DNA of 64,000 bases from Marinilabiliales bacterium (GTDB lineage Bacteria > Bacteroidota > Bacteroidia > Bacteroidales > PUMT01), in the NCBI GenBank assembly GCA_007695015.1, contig REEN01000057.1, forward strand, positions 1-64,000, read 5' to 3'. The notes under the pieces were generated by a model. It ran no database searches and was not told where the DNA came from. It was given only the letters and a program-made list of their open reading frames with translations. Shown here piece by piece: positions 44,560 to 55,200 of the stretch; the first letter of the stretch is position 1; each line of letters begins with the position of its first letter. A program made the position numbers and the translations under genes.

Positions 44560-44580
44560 AACTTAAGTGCTGTTTTATTG

Positions 44581-44588
44581 CAAAGATA
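44581..44588 (-). promoter_or_regulatory. Putative -7 box of ahcY
   Basis: TATCTTTG on the minus strand, a full TAnnTTTG match, 21 bases before the ATG. No TTTG at standard spacing upstream. The upstream DNA to 44735 is GC-rich with short imperfect repeats around CTTGCAGGG. Confidence 0.45.
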
Positions 44589-44735
44589 ATAAAAAAAAGG
44601 CGGTGATCCGCTCTCAGCCGGTCCCTGCCGGGCGGCAGGAGGTCAGGCGATTTGGCAGCTTGCAGGGGCTATGGGGACTTTGCGGCTTGCAGGGTGCGCT
44701 CGAGCAGCATGACGGGCAAGGGCAGCCCCGGGCGG

Positions 44736-45716
44736 TCAATGTGGCAAATCAGGCTGCCTGTTTTCGCCCGGCTCATGATCCCGGCAATTCGCCGTTGCCC
44801 TGAGTGTATTTACCCGGTCCTTTTCAAGCTGCTTCGTCAGAAGTCCGATTGAACCAAAACGCTTCTCATCGCGCAGGCGTTCGATGAAACTTATCCCTAT
44901 CACGCTGTCGTATATATCACCTTCAAAGCCTATGATGTGAACCTCAAGAGTTCGCTCCCCGGATGAGTGGGAAAGTGTGGGCCTGAAACCGATGTTCATC
45001 ATGCCCGGGTAGCTTGTGCCCCCTATTTCAGTACAAACAGCATACACGCCATCGGCCGGTATAATCTTGCCGGGGTCCTCCGGAGTTATGTTGGCGGTGG
45101 GATACCCTATCGACCTTCCCAGCCGCAGGCCTCCTGTTACCCTGCCCCGGAGGCTGTAGTGCCTGGAAAGCATCCCTGCAGCTTCCCTTACATTCCCTGC
45201 CGAGAGCATCTCCCTTATAAGGGATGAACTGACCGGCCGGTCTCCCCCGGTCACAGAGCCCAGTTGCTCAACTGAAAAACCATACAGGCGGGCACAGCTT
45301 TGCAGGCTCTGATAGTTACCCTCACGCCTGTGCCCGAAATGATGATCAAACCCAAAAACAAGGTGAGCGAGTCCGGTCCGCTCCACCATGTACTCCCTGA
45401 TAAAACGGCACGGAGGTATCCTGGAAAACTCGCTGGTGAAGTTGATCACGATCAGATGATCAATGCCGTGTTTGCCGATCAGGGCGGACTTTTCATCCAG
45501 GGTGGTAAGAAATCCGGGATTCTCTCCCCTGCCCCCGGTAACTATTCTTGGGTGAGGGTCGAATGTCACAATTGCTGATTCTCCACCCGTTTCGACAGCC
45601 CGCTTTTTCAGTAATGAAAAGATGGCTGCGTGCCCACGGTGGACGCCATCAAAGACGCCTATTGATATCACAGGTTTGTTAAGCCTTCCGGGCAATTCGC
45701 CTTTATGTACCTTCAA
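44736..45716 (-). CDS. ribF: Bifunctional riboflavin kinase / FAD synthetase (TTG start)
   Basis: 326-residue enzyme that turns riboflavin into FMN and then FAD. The N-terminal adenylyltransferase half has VISIGVFDGVHRGH and SSSLIREMLSAGNV; the C-terminal kinase half has RLGRSIGYPTANI and MMNIGFRPTL. There is no ATG near the family start. The open frame continues upstream through the end of araB without homology, whereas TTG 45716 gives LKVHKGELPGRLNKPV (read as Met first), exactly the usual opening of Bacteroidota RibF. It begins 16 bases after the araB stop, so it may be read through from araB. The start is inferred from homology. Confidence 0.9.
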   Translation of the reverse strand: MKVHKGELPGRLNKPVISIGVFDGVHRGHAAIFSLLKKRAVETGGESAIVTFDPHPRIVTGGRGENPGFLTTLDEKSALIGKHGIDHLIVINFTSEFSRIPPCRFIREYMVERTGLAHLVFGFDHHFGHRREGNYQSLQSCARLYGFSVEQLGSVTGGDRPVSSSLIREMLSAGNVREAAGMLSRHYSLRGRVTGGLRLGRSIGYPTANITPEDPGKIIPADGVYAVCTEIGGTSYPGMMNIGFRPTLSHSSGERTLEVHIIGFEGDIYDSVIGISFIERLRDEKRFGSIGLLTKQLEKDRVNTLRATANCRDHEPGENRQPDLPH

Positions 45717-45732
45717 GTCTTTCTGCTTTGGT

Positions 45733-47409
45733 TCAGTGGTGCAATTTCTCAATTTTTCGGGCGAAATCCAGATATTTCCTGTATAATTTTGAATAAACCT
45801 CTGCAAAGCCTGCCCTTGGTGTATACTCCTTCTCGAATCCGCCGCCCATAACCTTCTGTGCCTCCACGAATGAGCCGTGCATGCCTGCAGCAACCGATGC
45901 AGCCATGGCAGATCCCAGTGCACAGGTCTCATTGCTTTGCACCACCGACACCGGCATATCAAGCACATCGGTCACGATCTGCATGACAAAGGGTGACTTC
46001 TTTGCTACACCCCCCAGTGCCACCACTCCGTCTATCCTCACGCCCTCGCTCACGAACCTTTCGATAATGGCTCTTGCCCCAAATGCCGTAGCTTCAACAA
46101 GGGCCCTGAATACCGCCGGGGCATCGCTGCCCAGGGTGAGTCCCCCGACAGCCCCCTTAAGCACCTGGCTGGCATCTGGCGTGCGGCGGCCGTTCAGCCA
46201 GTCGACAGCGATCAGTCCGCTCTCCTCCGGATCAACCTTTTCAGCAGCTTCAGCCAGCCGGCCAATAAGATTTGCGGCAACTTCCTCCCTGAGCTTCTTA
46301 AGATCCTCTTCCTGCAGTCCCCCAACACCCGCAGGCAGATTTTCAAGCGGCCACATGAGAAGATCCCTGAACCAGGCATAAACATCGCCAAAAGCTGACT
46401 GTCCCGCCTCCAGCCCTATCATTCCTGGTATTATGGAGCCATCAACCTGGCCGCAAATACCAGGAACAAGCCTGTCTCCAAACTCGTCGGCAGGCACCGT
46501 CACCATATCACAGGTAGAAGTCCCCATCACCTTGCTCATATAATAGGGCCGGATCTCTCCGCCTACCGCCCCGAGGTGGGCATCAAAGGCGCCAACCCCT
46601 ACCGTAACACCCCGGGGCAGGCCCAGCCTCTCCGCCCATTCATCGGTCATTATGCCTGCCGCCACATCGCTGGTATATGTATCTGTGTAAAGCCTTTCAC
46701 GAAGCCCCCTAAGCAGGGGATCCAGTTTCTGAAGGAATTCTTCCGCCGGAAGGCCTTCCCAGTCAGGGTGCCACATGGCCTTATGTCCGGCTGCACACCG
46801 GCTCCTTTTCACTCCGGCAACCTGGCTGACTCCGGTGAGCAGGGCAGGTATCCAGTCACAATGCTCTATCCATGACCATGCCCCTTTGCCTATTTCGCTG
46901 TCTTGTCTCAGCACATGCAGTATTTTGGCCCAGAACCACTCAGAGGAGTATATACCGCCTTCGTATTTCGTATAATCGGGACCGCCCCAGCTTCTTGCCA
47001 GATTGTTAATCTCTTCAGCCTCTTTTACGGCAGTATGGTCCTTCCACAAAATGAACATGGCGTTGGGGTTCTCTTCATACCCCGGCTTCAATGCCAGCGG
47101 GATGCCAAACTCATCAACTGCAACCGGGGTCGAGCCGGTGGTGTCGGCCGTTATCCCGGCTATATTATCCCTTACTTCCCGGGGTAACCCTGACAACGCC
47201 TGACTGACCGATTTTTCAAGTCCCTCGATATAATCAAGCGGATGCTGCCTGAACATGTTCCTGGCGGGATCACAATACCGTCCCTTTTTCCAGCGGGAAT
47301 ATTCCCATACCCCGGTGCCGGCCTCTTCGCCGGTATTTACATTCACAACAAGCGCCCTGACCGAATCGGTGCCATAATCAAGTCCGATAACATATTTTTC
47401 CTTATCCAT
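45733..47409 (-). CDS. araB: L-ribulokinase
   Basis: Phosphorylates L-ribulose, the second step of arabinose catabolism. The 558 residues fit AraB of the FGGY kinases. The start YVIGLDYGTDSVRALVV is the phosphate-1 loop; ITADTTGSTPV and KRSRCAAGHKAMWH are AraB-specific, GVGAFDAHLGAVGG holds the catalytic-base region, and VALGGVAKKSPFVMQIVTD binds adenosine. The gene is separated from araD-araA by 8 kb that carry glgB, a plug-domain protein and a rhamnosidase. No copy of the inverted repeat at 60071-60085 is visible in its upstream region. ribF follows closely. Confidence 0.95.
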   Translation of the reverse strand: MDKEKYVIGLDYGTDSVRALVVNVNTGEEAGTGVWEYSRWKKGRYCDPARNMFRQHPLDYIEGLEKSVSQALSGLPREVRDNIAGITADTTGSTPVAVDEFGIPLALKPGYEENPNAMFILWKDHTAVKEAEEINNLARSWGGPDYTKYEGGIYSSEWFWAKILHVLRQDSEIGKGAWSWIEHCDWIPALLTGVSQVAGVKRSRCAAGHKAMWHPDWEGLPAEEFLQKLDPLLRGLRERLYTDTYTSDVAAGIMTDEWAERLGLPRGVTVGVGAFDAHLGAVGGEIRPYYMSKVMGTSTCDMVTVPADEFGDRLVPGICGQVDGSIIPGMIGLEAGQSAFGDVYAWFRDLLMWPLENLPAGVGGLQEEDLKKLREEVAANLIGRLAEAAEKVDPEESGLIAVDWLNGRRTPDASQVLKGAVGGLTLGSDAPAVFRALVEATAFGARAIIERFVSEGVRIDGVVALGGVAKKSPFVMQIVTDVLDMPVSVVQSNETCALGSAMAASVAAGMHGSFVEAQKVMGGGFEKEYTPRAGFAEVYSKLYRKYLDFARKIEKLHH

Positions 47410-47547
47410 AATCTCAGATTTTTTAAGTTTTCAATATACAATCAAAATATTATTATTCAAAAAACATTAAGTAAATTATCACTCTCTCTGCCGGGGTCCC
47501 GGATTTTAACTATTTTTACCTTAATAGATCATTAAACGGAGCGACAA

Positions 47548-49575
47548 ATGGAAACACCCGGCATCATAAAAACAGACCCCTGGCTTAAGCCCTGGGAAAA
47601 AAAGATTGTTGCCAGGCAGAGGAAAGCCGCCTTAATGGAAGAGCAGCTTACCGGCGGGATACCGCTGAAGGAGTTTGCCAACGGGCACCTTTTTTTCGGG
47701 GTTCACCGGGAAGGCGGCAAACTGGTGTTTCGAGAGTGGGCGCCAAACGCTGAGAAGATATTCCTTACAGGAAGCTTTTCAGACTGGCGTGAGAGCGATG
47801 AATATTCATTTTCAAGGTCTGACAACGGTGTATGGGAGCTCAGCCTTGAGTCCGGCATTTTAAACCACACCGGACTTTACAGGCTTTCGGTCAGCTGGAA
47901 GGGAGGCAGGGGGAGCCGCATACCGGCATATGCAAGGAGGGTTGTACAGGACCCCGATACACTTATATTCAATGCCCAGTACTGGGATCCTCCCGACCCC
48001 TATAAACCCGTTAATACTGCTCCTGATCTTTCATCGGGCCCCCTGCTGATATATGAAGCCCATACCGGTATGGCGACTGAGGAGCAGAGAACCGGTACAT
48101 TCAATGAGTTCAGGGAACAGGTGCTGCCATACATACACCGTGCCGGATATAACACAATCCAGCTGATGGCCGTACAGGAGCATCCGTACTACGGTTCTTT
48201 CGGATACCACGTATCCAACTTTTTTGCCGCATCGTCCCGTTTCGGGACACCCGATGAGCTAAGAAGGCTCATCGATGATGCCCACGGAATGGGAATGGCA
48301 GTGATCATGGACCTGGTCCATTCCCATGCGGTAAAGAATGTGAACGAGGGTCTTGCAGAGCTTGACGGTACCGGCTGGCAATATTTCCATTCAGGGGCAA
48401 GAAGGGAACATGCGGCATGGGATTCACTGTGCTTCAACTACGGCAAACCCGAGGTGGCCCATTTCCTGCTTTCCAACTGCAAGTTCTGGATCGATGAGTA
48501 CGGTTTTGACGGGTACCGTTTTGACGGGGTTACAAGCATGCTCTATCTGGATCACGGACTTGAAAGGAGATTTACCGGTTATGATGACTATTTTGACGGG
48601 AACCAGGACGAAGATGCCATTGCCTACCTGACCCTTGCCGGCAAGCTTATCCACCAGGTAAAGCCGGGGGCATTATGCATAGCGGAAGAGATGAGCGGAA
48701 TGCCCGGACTGGCAGCACCTGCCGAAAATGGCGGCATAGGGTTTGACTACCGGCTGTCAATGGGAATTCCCGATTACTGGATAAAGATAATAAAGGAGCT
48801 TCCCGATGAAAGATGGAACACGGGGGAGATATGGCACGAGCTTACGCAAAAAAGGGTCGAGGAAAAGACCGTTTCATACGCCGAATCGCATGATCAGGCG
48901 CTTGTAGGCGACAAGACCATTGCCTTCAGGCTGATGGACAAAGAGATGTACGATCACATGGACAAGTCCTCCCAATCCCTTATAATAGACAGGGGCATGG
49001 CCCTGCATAAGATGATCAGGCTTGCCACCATAGCTACTGCAGGCGGGGGCTACCTGAACTTCATGGGTAACGAGTTCGGTCACCCCGAATGGATCGATTT
49101 TCCCAGGGAAGGCAATAACTGGTCATATTTCTATGCAAGGAGGCAATGGAGCCTGGCCGGCGACAAAAGGCTGCGGTACCATCAGCTCGGCGATTTTGAC
49201 AGGGAAATGATCTCACTGATCAGGAGCGATCCGGCCTGGTACACCTATCAGCAGCATCTTGTGCATAACAATGAAGTTGACCAGGTCATGGCCTTCACCC
49301 GCGGGTCATTGCTTTTTGTGTTTAATTTCAACCCCTCAGCCTCGTTTTCGGGATACGGCATCAAGATGACACCGGGCCGCTACAGGGTGAAGCTCACTAC
49401 AGACAAAGCAGAATTCGGGGGTTTCGGACGCATTGATGAAAACATTGAGTATGTAACGGAATGGAACGGCAAGGTTAATTCGCCCCACTTCCTGAACCTC
49501 TATATTCCAAGCCGCACTGCGGTGGTTTTTGAGAAACAGAAGGCCAAAAGCATCTATGACAGGGGTCGGGCCTGA
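47548..49575 (+). CDS. glgB: 1,4-alpha-glucan branching enzyme (GH13)
   Basis: Makes alpha-1,6 branches in glycogen. The 675 residues start with an N-terminal CBM48 (about 45-145: GVHREGGKLVFREWAPNAEKIFLTGSFSDW). The GH13 barrel follows, with nucleophile Asp326 in GYRFDGVTSML, acid/base Glu380 in IAEEMSGMPG and Asp449 in YAESHDQALVGDK. The sequence resembles the eukaryote-like GH13_8 branching enzymes. The ATG at 47548 has AGCGA/GGAG purines upstream. It is divergent from araB. Together with the fusion enzyme at 60319-64000 it provides glycogen metabolism. Activity is predicted with good confidence. Confidence 0.92.
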   Translation: METPGIIKTDPWLKPWEKKIVARQRKAALMEEQLTGGIPLKEFANGHLFFGVHREGGKLVFREWAPNAEKIFLTGSFSDWRESDEYSFSRSDNGVWELSLESGILNHTGLYRLSVSWKGGRGSRIPAYARRVVQDPDTLIFNAQYWDPPDPYKPVNTAPDLSSGPLLIYEAHTGMATEEQRTGTFNEFREQVLPYIHRAGYNTIQLMAVQEHPYYGSFGYHVSNFFAASSRFGTPDELRRLIDDAHGMGMAVIMDLVHSHAVKNVNEGLAELDGTGWQYFHSGARREHAAWDSLCFNYGKPEVAHFLLSNCKFWIDEYGFDGYRFDGVTSMLYLDHGLERRFTGYDDYFDGNQDEDAIAYLTLAGKLIHQVKPGALCIAEEMSGMPGLAAPAENGGIGFDYRLSMGIPDYWIKIIKELPDERWNTGEIWHELTQKRVEEKTVSYAESHDQALVGDKTIAFRLMDKEMYDHMDKSSQSLIIDRGMALHKMIRLATIATAGGGYLNFMGNEFGHPEWIDFPREGNNWSYFYARRQWSLAGDKRLRYHQLGDFDREMISLIRSDPAWYTYQQHLVHNNEVDQVMAFTRGSLLFVFNFNPSASFSGYGIKMTPGRYRVKLTTDKAEFGGFGRIDENIEYVTEWNGKVNSPHFLNLYIPSRTAVVFEKQKAKSIYDRGRA

Positions 49576-49600
49576 TCCTGACAGATGGAGTGCATAATGA

Positions 49601-52009
49601 TCATTCAATGTCAAGGGTAAAGGTGGAATAGCCCGGCAATCCGTTACGTCCTATACCCTGAATGGTGAATGTCAGCCTGTCTGCTCCCTCACTGAAGGGC
49701 AGGCGCAGGCCGGCCCTGCCTTTTTCACCCGTTACAATTTCAGGTTCCCAGTAGACGGTCGCTTCCACATCATCGCCGCTGCGTACGCCGGGCAGGGTTA
49801 TTCTGTCGCTGTAGAATTCACGGGCTTCGTGGTACCCAAGCATTGACAGCTCCATCACATCTTCCAGGCCGCTGTATCCGGGCCTCCTGGTATATGCCAG
49901 GATGACCCCGGTACCGCCCCTTACACCAAAGATAGCCGCACTGGTACCCCTGAAGATCTCGACACGCTCAACCTCGCGGGGGTACATACTCAAAAAGGCG
50001 TCCCGGTGCACAAAAGCACCGTCAAGCATGAACCTTGCCTCATTGGAGCCTTGTATGCTTGACGGACCGCGGATGATGATCTGGTTACCATCAAAATAGA
50101 GTCCGCTAGCCCTGTTTCTCAGAACCTCGAAAAGGGTCCTTTCAGTAAATGTTTCGTAATCGATATAGATGGTCTGGTCGGGTGTCCCGTAAACCCTGGG
50201 CGCTGTTCTCCTCACGGGAGCCCGGGCATATGGTGATCGCCCGGCGCTTCTGTCACGGCTCCAGTTGTCGCCCCGTGCAACCACCTCGTGCCTCCGGGTA
50301 TTAACACCCAATTGATACTCGAATTTACCGGCGGACTGCAACGTAAGCTCGAACTCCGGGGGATAGTTGCCCGGCAGCCGTCGGCTGGAAAGCTCAGCTG
50401 CAACCTCTCCCTTATAGAACAGTCCGGAGAACAGGAAATAACCGTTCCTGTCGGTAACGGCTTCATAAAGGCTGTCATGACCGCTTCTTATCCTGAGTCT
50501 CACGGGATAATTGCTGATGACCTCATCCTTTGAAGGGTCCCTTAGCCTTCCTGCCACAGTGATTCCGGGATCCCCGGAATATCTTATCTCAGGCAGCACA
50601 CCGGCGGCAACATCATCCCAGTTAAACCTTCTCCATCCGTAGGTCATAAGAAGCATGTCAGCTACATCTGCCCTGTCATCCGCCTGCTCAAGATAAACGA
50701 GCGGGTCACCGTTCATACCTTCCAGATCGGAGCTGAAGAGGAGATAAGGAACGATGCCTGCCTGTCTGCCGTTTGTGCCGGATCTGCCGGAAACAGCAGA
50801 AAGGGAAAACTCTCCTTCAACGGGGTGACCGTTCTTATCTGTCACGGCCAGGCTCATCTCCATGAACCTGTCGTCTCCATCTGAAGAGATGCCCACCTCG
50901 GGAGCAATATGAAGTGCGTCACCCCTGTCAACGAACAGAAGTCTTTCTGCAACCGGAATGTGATCTGCTGTAAAAATGGTAAAATGGGCAATGCCTGAAG
51001 GGAACAGCTCCCTGTCAAGTTCCACCTCAAAACTTCCTTCAGATAGAAGGTGGCTGCCCGCGTACCGGGGTTTGCCCCTGGTATGGCCTACAACAATGAG
51101 CTCTTGGGAGTAAAGGGGGTTCTGTGCCGTTACATTGGCGAATACCTGCAGCCTGATCCGTTTTTCATCCTGATCTGCCCTCAGGACATATCCCTCCTCC
51201 AGCAGCTGTGGCAGTTCATAAGTATCTGCCCTATCGCCGTTAACCGACACCCTGGCCCGGTACTCCCCGCCGGCGACCGGCTCGAGGTTGAAAACCCCGA
51301 TCCCCTGCACACCGGTTTCCAGCACAGCGACCACATTTCCTGACCCGTCTGTTATCTCTCCTTTGGCATCATGTCCCCTCCCGAGTCCATCAAAAGCCCT
51401 GAACGCAACCCTGTTGACAGTTCCTGCCACCAGGTTGCCTCCCTCGGGGAAGAATGCAACGTCATATGAACTCTCCTGCCGGCCCAGTCGCCAGTTGAAT
51501 ATCCGGTTCCTGAATATATCTATCCGGGGGATCATGTTCTCCCATGACGGATTGCTGATATAGAGGTTACTGGTGAAAAAATTATCCTCACCCGAATTTC
51601 TCATCCATGCAGAATAGGCCCTGAGAACATAATTACCTTCAGGCAGGTTTCTGGAGAGCCTGATATCTCCTTTGGCAACACCATCCCTTGCCAGCAGCAG
51701 CCTTATGGCCATCGGTTTCCCGTCGGTACCCAGGAGCTCGACAAAAATGTTGTTCATGCCGGCAGCCGGCCGGTGGCTTACCGCATCGACAAGGTAAGCC
51801 CTGAACCATATTGTTTGTCCCGTCTGATACCCCGACTTATCAAGGTGCAGAAAAACCTTATGGTCGGCCAGGTGTTCGGTATATGAGTGAAGGTTGGCTG
51901 CCAGCACCGAACCGTGGTCATCATCATCTGCCGCCGGCGAAGGCTGGAACAGAAATGCCAGGGTAATGAAAAACATCCAAAATATCTTGACTCCCATAAC
52001 GGAGAACAT
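49601..52009 (-). CDS. Outer-membrane protein with MG2-like N-terminus and TonB plug, without a barrel
   Basis: 802 residues with a signal peptide (VKIFWMFFITLAFLFQPSPA). Beta-sandwich domains follow that resemble the MG2 macroglobulin type: HKVFLHLDKSGYQTGQTIWFR, LPEGNYVLRAYSAWMRN. A carboxypeptidase-regulatory-like repeat occurs at about 490-560 (YPVRLRIRSGHDSLYEAVTD). Then a TonB-receptor plug domain follows: TLFEVLRNRASGLYF, IIIRGPSSIQGSNEARFMLDG and VERVEIFRGTSAAIFGVRGG-like text near residues 640-710. No complete barrel follows, only about 80 residues. The family is known in Bacteroidota but its function is not. The start codon at 52009 is preferred to the TTG at 52015. Convergent with glgB. 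Confidence 0.75.
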   Translation of the reverse strand: MFSVMGVKIFWMFFITLAFLFQPSPAADDDDHGSVLAANLHSYTEHLADHKVFLHLDKSGYQTGQTIWFRAYLVDAVSHRPAAGMNNIFVELLGTDGKPMAIRLLLARDGVAKGDIRLSRNLPEGNYVLRAYSAWMRNSGEDNFFTSNLYISNPSWENMIPRIDIFRNRIFNWRLGRQESSYDVAFFPEGGNLVAGTVNRVAFRAFDGLGRGHDAKGEITDGSGNVVAVLETGVQGIGVFNLEPVAGGEYRARVSVNGDRADTYELPQLLEEGYVLRADQDEKRIRLQVFANVTAQNPLYSQELIVVGHTRGKPRYAGSHLLSEGSFEVELDRELFPSGIAHFTIFTADHIPVAERLLFVDRGDALHIAPEVGISSDGDDRFMEMSLAVTDKNGHPVEGEFSLSAVSGRSGTNGRQAGIVPYLLFSSDLEGMNGDPLVYLEQADDRADVADMLLMTYGWRRFNWDDVAAGVLPEIRYSGDPGITVAGRLRDPSKDEVISNYPVRLRIRSGHDSLYEAVTDRNGYFLFSGLFYKGEVAAELSSRRLPGNYPPEFELTLQSAGKFEYQLGVNTRRHEVVARGDNWSRDRSAGRSPYARAPVRRTAPRVYGTPDQTIYIDYETFTERTLFEVLRNRASGLYFDGNQIIIRGPSSIQGSNEARFMLDGAFVHRDAFLSMYPREVERVEIFRGTSAAIFGVRGGTGVILAYTRRPGYSGLEDVMELSMLGYHEAREFYSDRITLPGVRSGDDVEATVYWEPEIVTGEKGRAGLRLPFSEGADRLTFTIQGIGRNGLPGYSTFTLDIE

Positions 52010-52264
52010 TTTCAAAGCAACACAAGACCTGTTACTGGCATTTATGCGCTTTACCGGTTTTGATATCTTCTAATAGAACAGGAACAAACGGCAAAATGTT
52101 TTACCGGGGAATAAAAAAACAGGTAAAAGTCACTTCTTTTTGGAAATATCCCTCCAGCCCGGTATATTTATCATCAAATCAGCTTTGTCTGGTATCCCAT
52201 CCACCGGCAGGTTTTTATCAACCCGAACTGCCGTGTGGCATTGTTAAACGTAAACCACAAAAAG

Positions 52265-55200
52265 ATGCAAACTGCCATGAACAACCGTGCAATGATCCTG
52301 ATCCTTATCATCAGCATGGCAATGCCCTCCGCCGCCATTATCAGGGCACAGGACCTTGCACCACTTAGTGCCGGGAACCTCAAAACCAACTATTACACAA
52401 ATCCTGTTGGCATTGACACACCCGTGCCGGCATTTTCATGGATCATTTCAGGCGATCTGCAGAATACCCTGCAGACAGCCTTCCGAATCCAGTCGGCCCT
52501 GTCGCCTGAAAAGCTCGAAGAAGGAGACCTTGTATGGGACAGCCACAGGGTCGAAGCAGGAACCTCAGTGCATAACCGGTGGAAAGGCCCCGGACTGGAG
52601 CCGGCCACCCGCTATTACTGGAGGGTAAGGGTATGGGATAACCATGGCAGGGTATCGCCGTGGAGCGAGACGGCTTTTTTTGAGACCGCCCTGCTCAGTC
52701 CCCAAAACTGGCAGTCATCCTGGATAGAGCCGGACATTGAAGAGGACTTTTCAGTCTCCCAGCCAGCCCCCATGCTGCGGTCTGAATTTGATGCCGGTAG
52801 CGGGATCGTTTCTGCCAGGGCCTACGTCACCGCACACGGTGTTTACGAGATGCATATCAACGGCCGCAGGGTCGGAAATGAGCTTTTCTCACCGGGATGG
52901 ACAAGTTACCACAACAGGCTGCAGTACCAGACTTATGATATAACAGGCCACCTGCAACAGGGAAGCAATGCCGTGGGTGTATACCTTGGCGACGGATGGT
53001 TCAGGGGCTTCATAGGGTGGGGCGACCAGCGCAACTATTACGGAGAGACCCTTGCCCTCCTTGCCCGGATAGAGATAACCTATGCAGACGGTTCAACACA
53101 GGTCTACGGCACCGGCGAGGAGTGGCGGTCATCAACCGGGCCTATCCTCTGGTCGGATATCTACAACGGCGAATACTACGATGCCCGGCTTGAAAAAGAG
53201 GGGTGGACGATGCCCGGTTATGATGACGGGGACTGGCATGGGGTAAGGATTGCCGGCCACGGCAAGGAGAAGCTCATTGCACAGCAGGGTCCGCCGGTGC
53301 TAAAGATACAGGAGCTGAAACCCATCAATATCTTCACCACCCCCGAGGGCGACCTGGTGGCTGACATGGGCCAGAACATGATCGGATGGATAAAGCTGCG
53401 GGTCGATGGCCCGGCAGGGACCAGGGTCACACTCAGGCATGCAGAGGTACTGGACCGCGAAGGTAACTTCTACACTGAAAACCTGAGATCGGCCGACCAG
53501 ACCAACACGTATGTCCTTAAAGGGGGCGGGGAGGAGATATGGGAACCCCGCTTTACCTTCCAGGGCTTCAGGTATGTTGCCATAGAGGGTTATCCCGGCC
53601 GGCTGACACCTGAAGCGCTGACCGGAGTGGTTATTCACTCTGATATGGAGCCGACAGGCCATTTCCAGAGTTCGCACACGCTTGTCAACCAGCTGCAGCA
53701 CAATATCGTGTGGGGGCAGAAGGGTAATTTCCTCGAGGTTCCGACCGACTGCCCACAGAGGGATGAAAGGATGGGGTGGACAGGCGATATCCAGGTGTTC
53801 GCCCCAACCTCCAACATAAACATGAACACTGCCGGTTTCCTGACCAAGTGGCTGGGCGACCTGGCAGCCGACCAGAATGAGCAGGGCAGTGTTCCCCATG
53901 TGGTGCCCAACGTTCTCGGCGACGGGGCCTACGGTTCAGCAGGATGGGGTGATGCCGCCCTTATAGTGCCATGGTCACTTTACAACTACTTTGGCGACAC
54001 GGGAATCCTGGAAAAACAGTATGAAAGCATGAAGGCCTGGGTTGAGTTCATGAGGAGGCGGGCCGCCACCAACGACAGGCCATACCTGTGGGATGTCGAT
54101 TTCTCCTTCGGCGACTGGCTCTCTTACAGCACCCACAGCAATGCCCATTACCCCGGCGCCTACACTGATTTCCACATGATCGCCACCATGTTCTTTGCAC
54201 GTTCGGCCGACCTGCTTCGCCGATCGGCCATGGTGCTCGGCAAAGATGATGATGCAGAAGAGTACGGCGCCCTGTTTGAAAAGATAAGGGAGGCGTTCCT
54301 TCATGAATACGTCACCGCGGGAGGCAGGGTGATGTCAGATACCCAGACCTCGTACCTTCTTGCCCTGGCCCATAACCTGCTGCCTGCAGATAAAATACCG
54401 GTGGCCGTTAACCGTCTTGTTGATGATGTAAGGGGCAGGGGTCACCTCACGACAGGCTTCCTCGGCACGCCTCACCTCAACCCGGTGCTCAGCAGTTACG
54501 GTCACCACGATGTTGCATACAACCTGCTTCTCAGGGAGAGCTATCCCTCCTGGCTCTATCCTGTAACCATGGATGCCACCACCATATGGGAGAGGTGGGA
54601 TGGCATACAACCCGACGGCTCCTTCCAGAGCGAGGGGATGAACTCCTTTAACCATTATGCCTACGGTGCGATCGGCGAATGGCTTTTTGAAACTGTCGCA
54701 GGTATCAGCCCGGATCCCGGCTCAGGTTACAGAACATCACAGATCAGTCCCATACCGGGCGGGGGGATGGACCATGCAAGGGCGATGATAGTTACGATGT
54801 ATGGCAAGCTGGAATCAGCATGGGAGCTTGACGGCAACAGGTTCAGCATTGATGTGGAGGTGCCGCCAAACACCAGCGCCACACTCACCCTGCCAGCGGC
54901 AAGGCTTGAAGATGTCGGCGGCAGCGCCGCCGGGGAATCAAATCCCGGTATCCTGGGCATGTCCCAATCGGGTAACGACGTCATTGTCAGGCTGGGATCA
55001 GGCCGGTACACCTTTTCATACGAATCGGACGAACTGGCACAACTGGCCGGAAGCCGGGAGCCGGAGATGCAGCCGATAGTGCGGACAGGAAACAAGATAG
55101 GCGAACTGCTGGCGGTAAAATACTCCCGCGAGATCCTTTACAGGAACCTGCCTGAGCTTACCGGCTCGCCGTGGCTCAGCCAGGTGATGGGCTTTACCCT

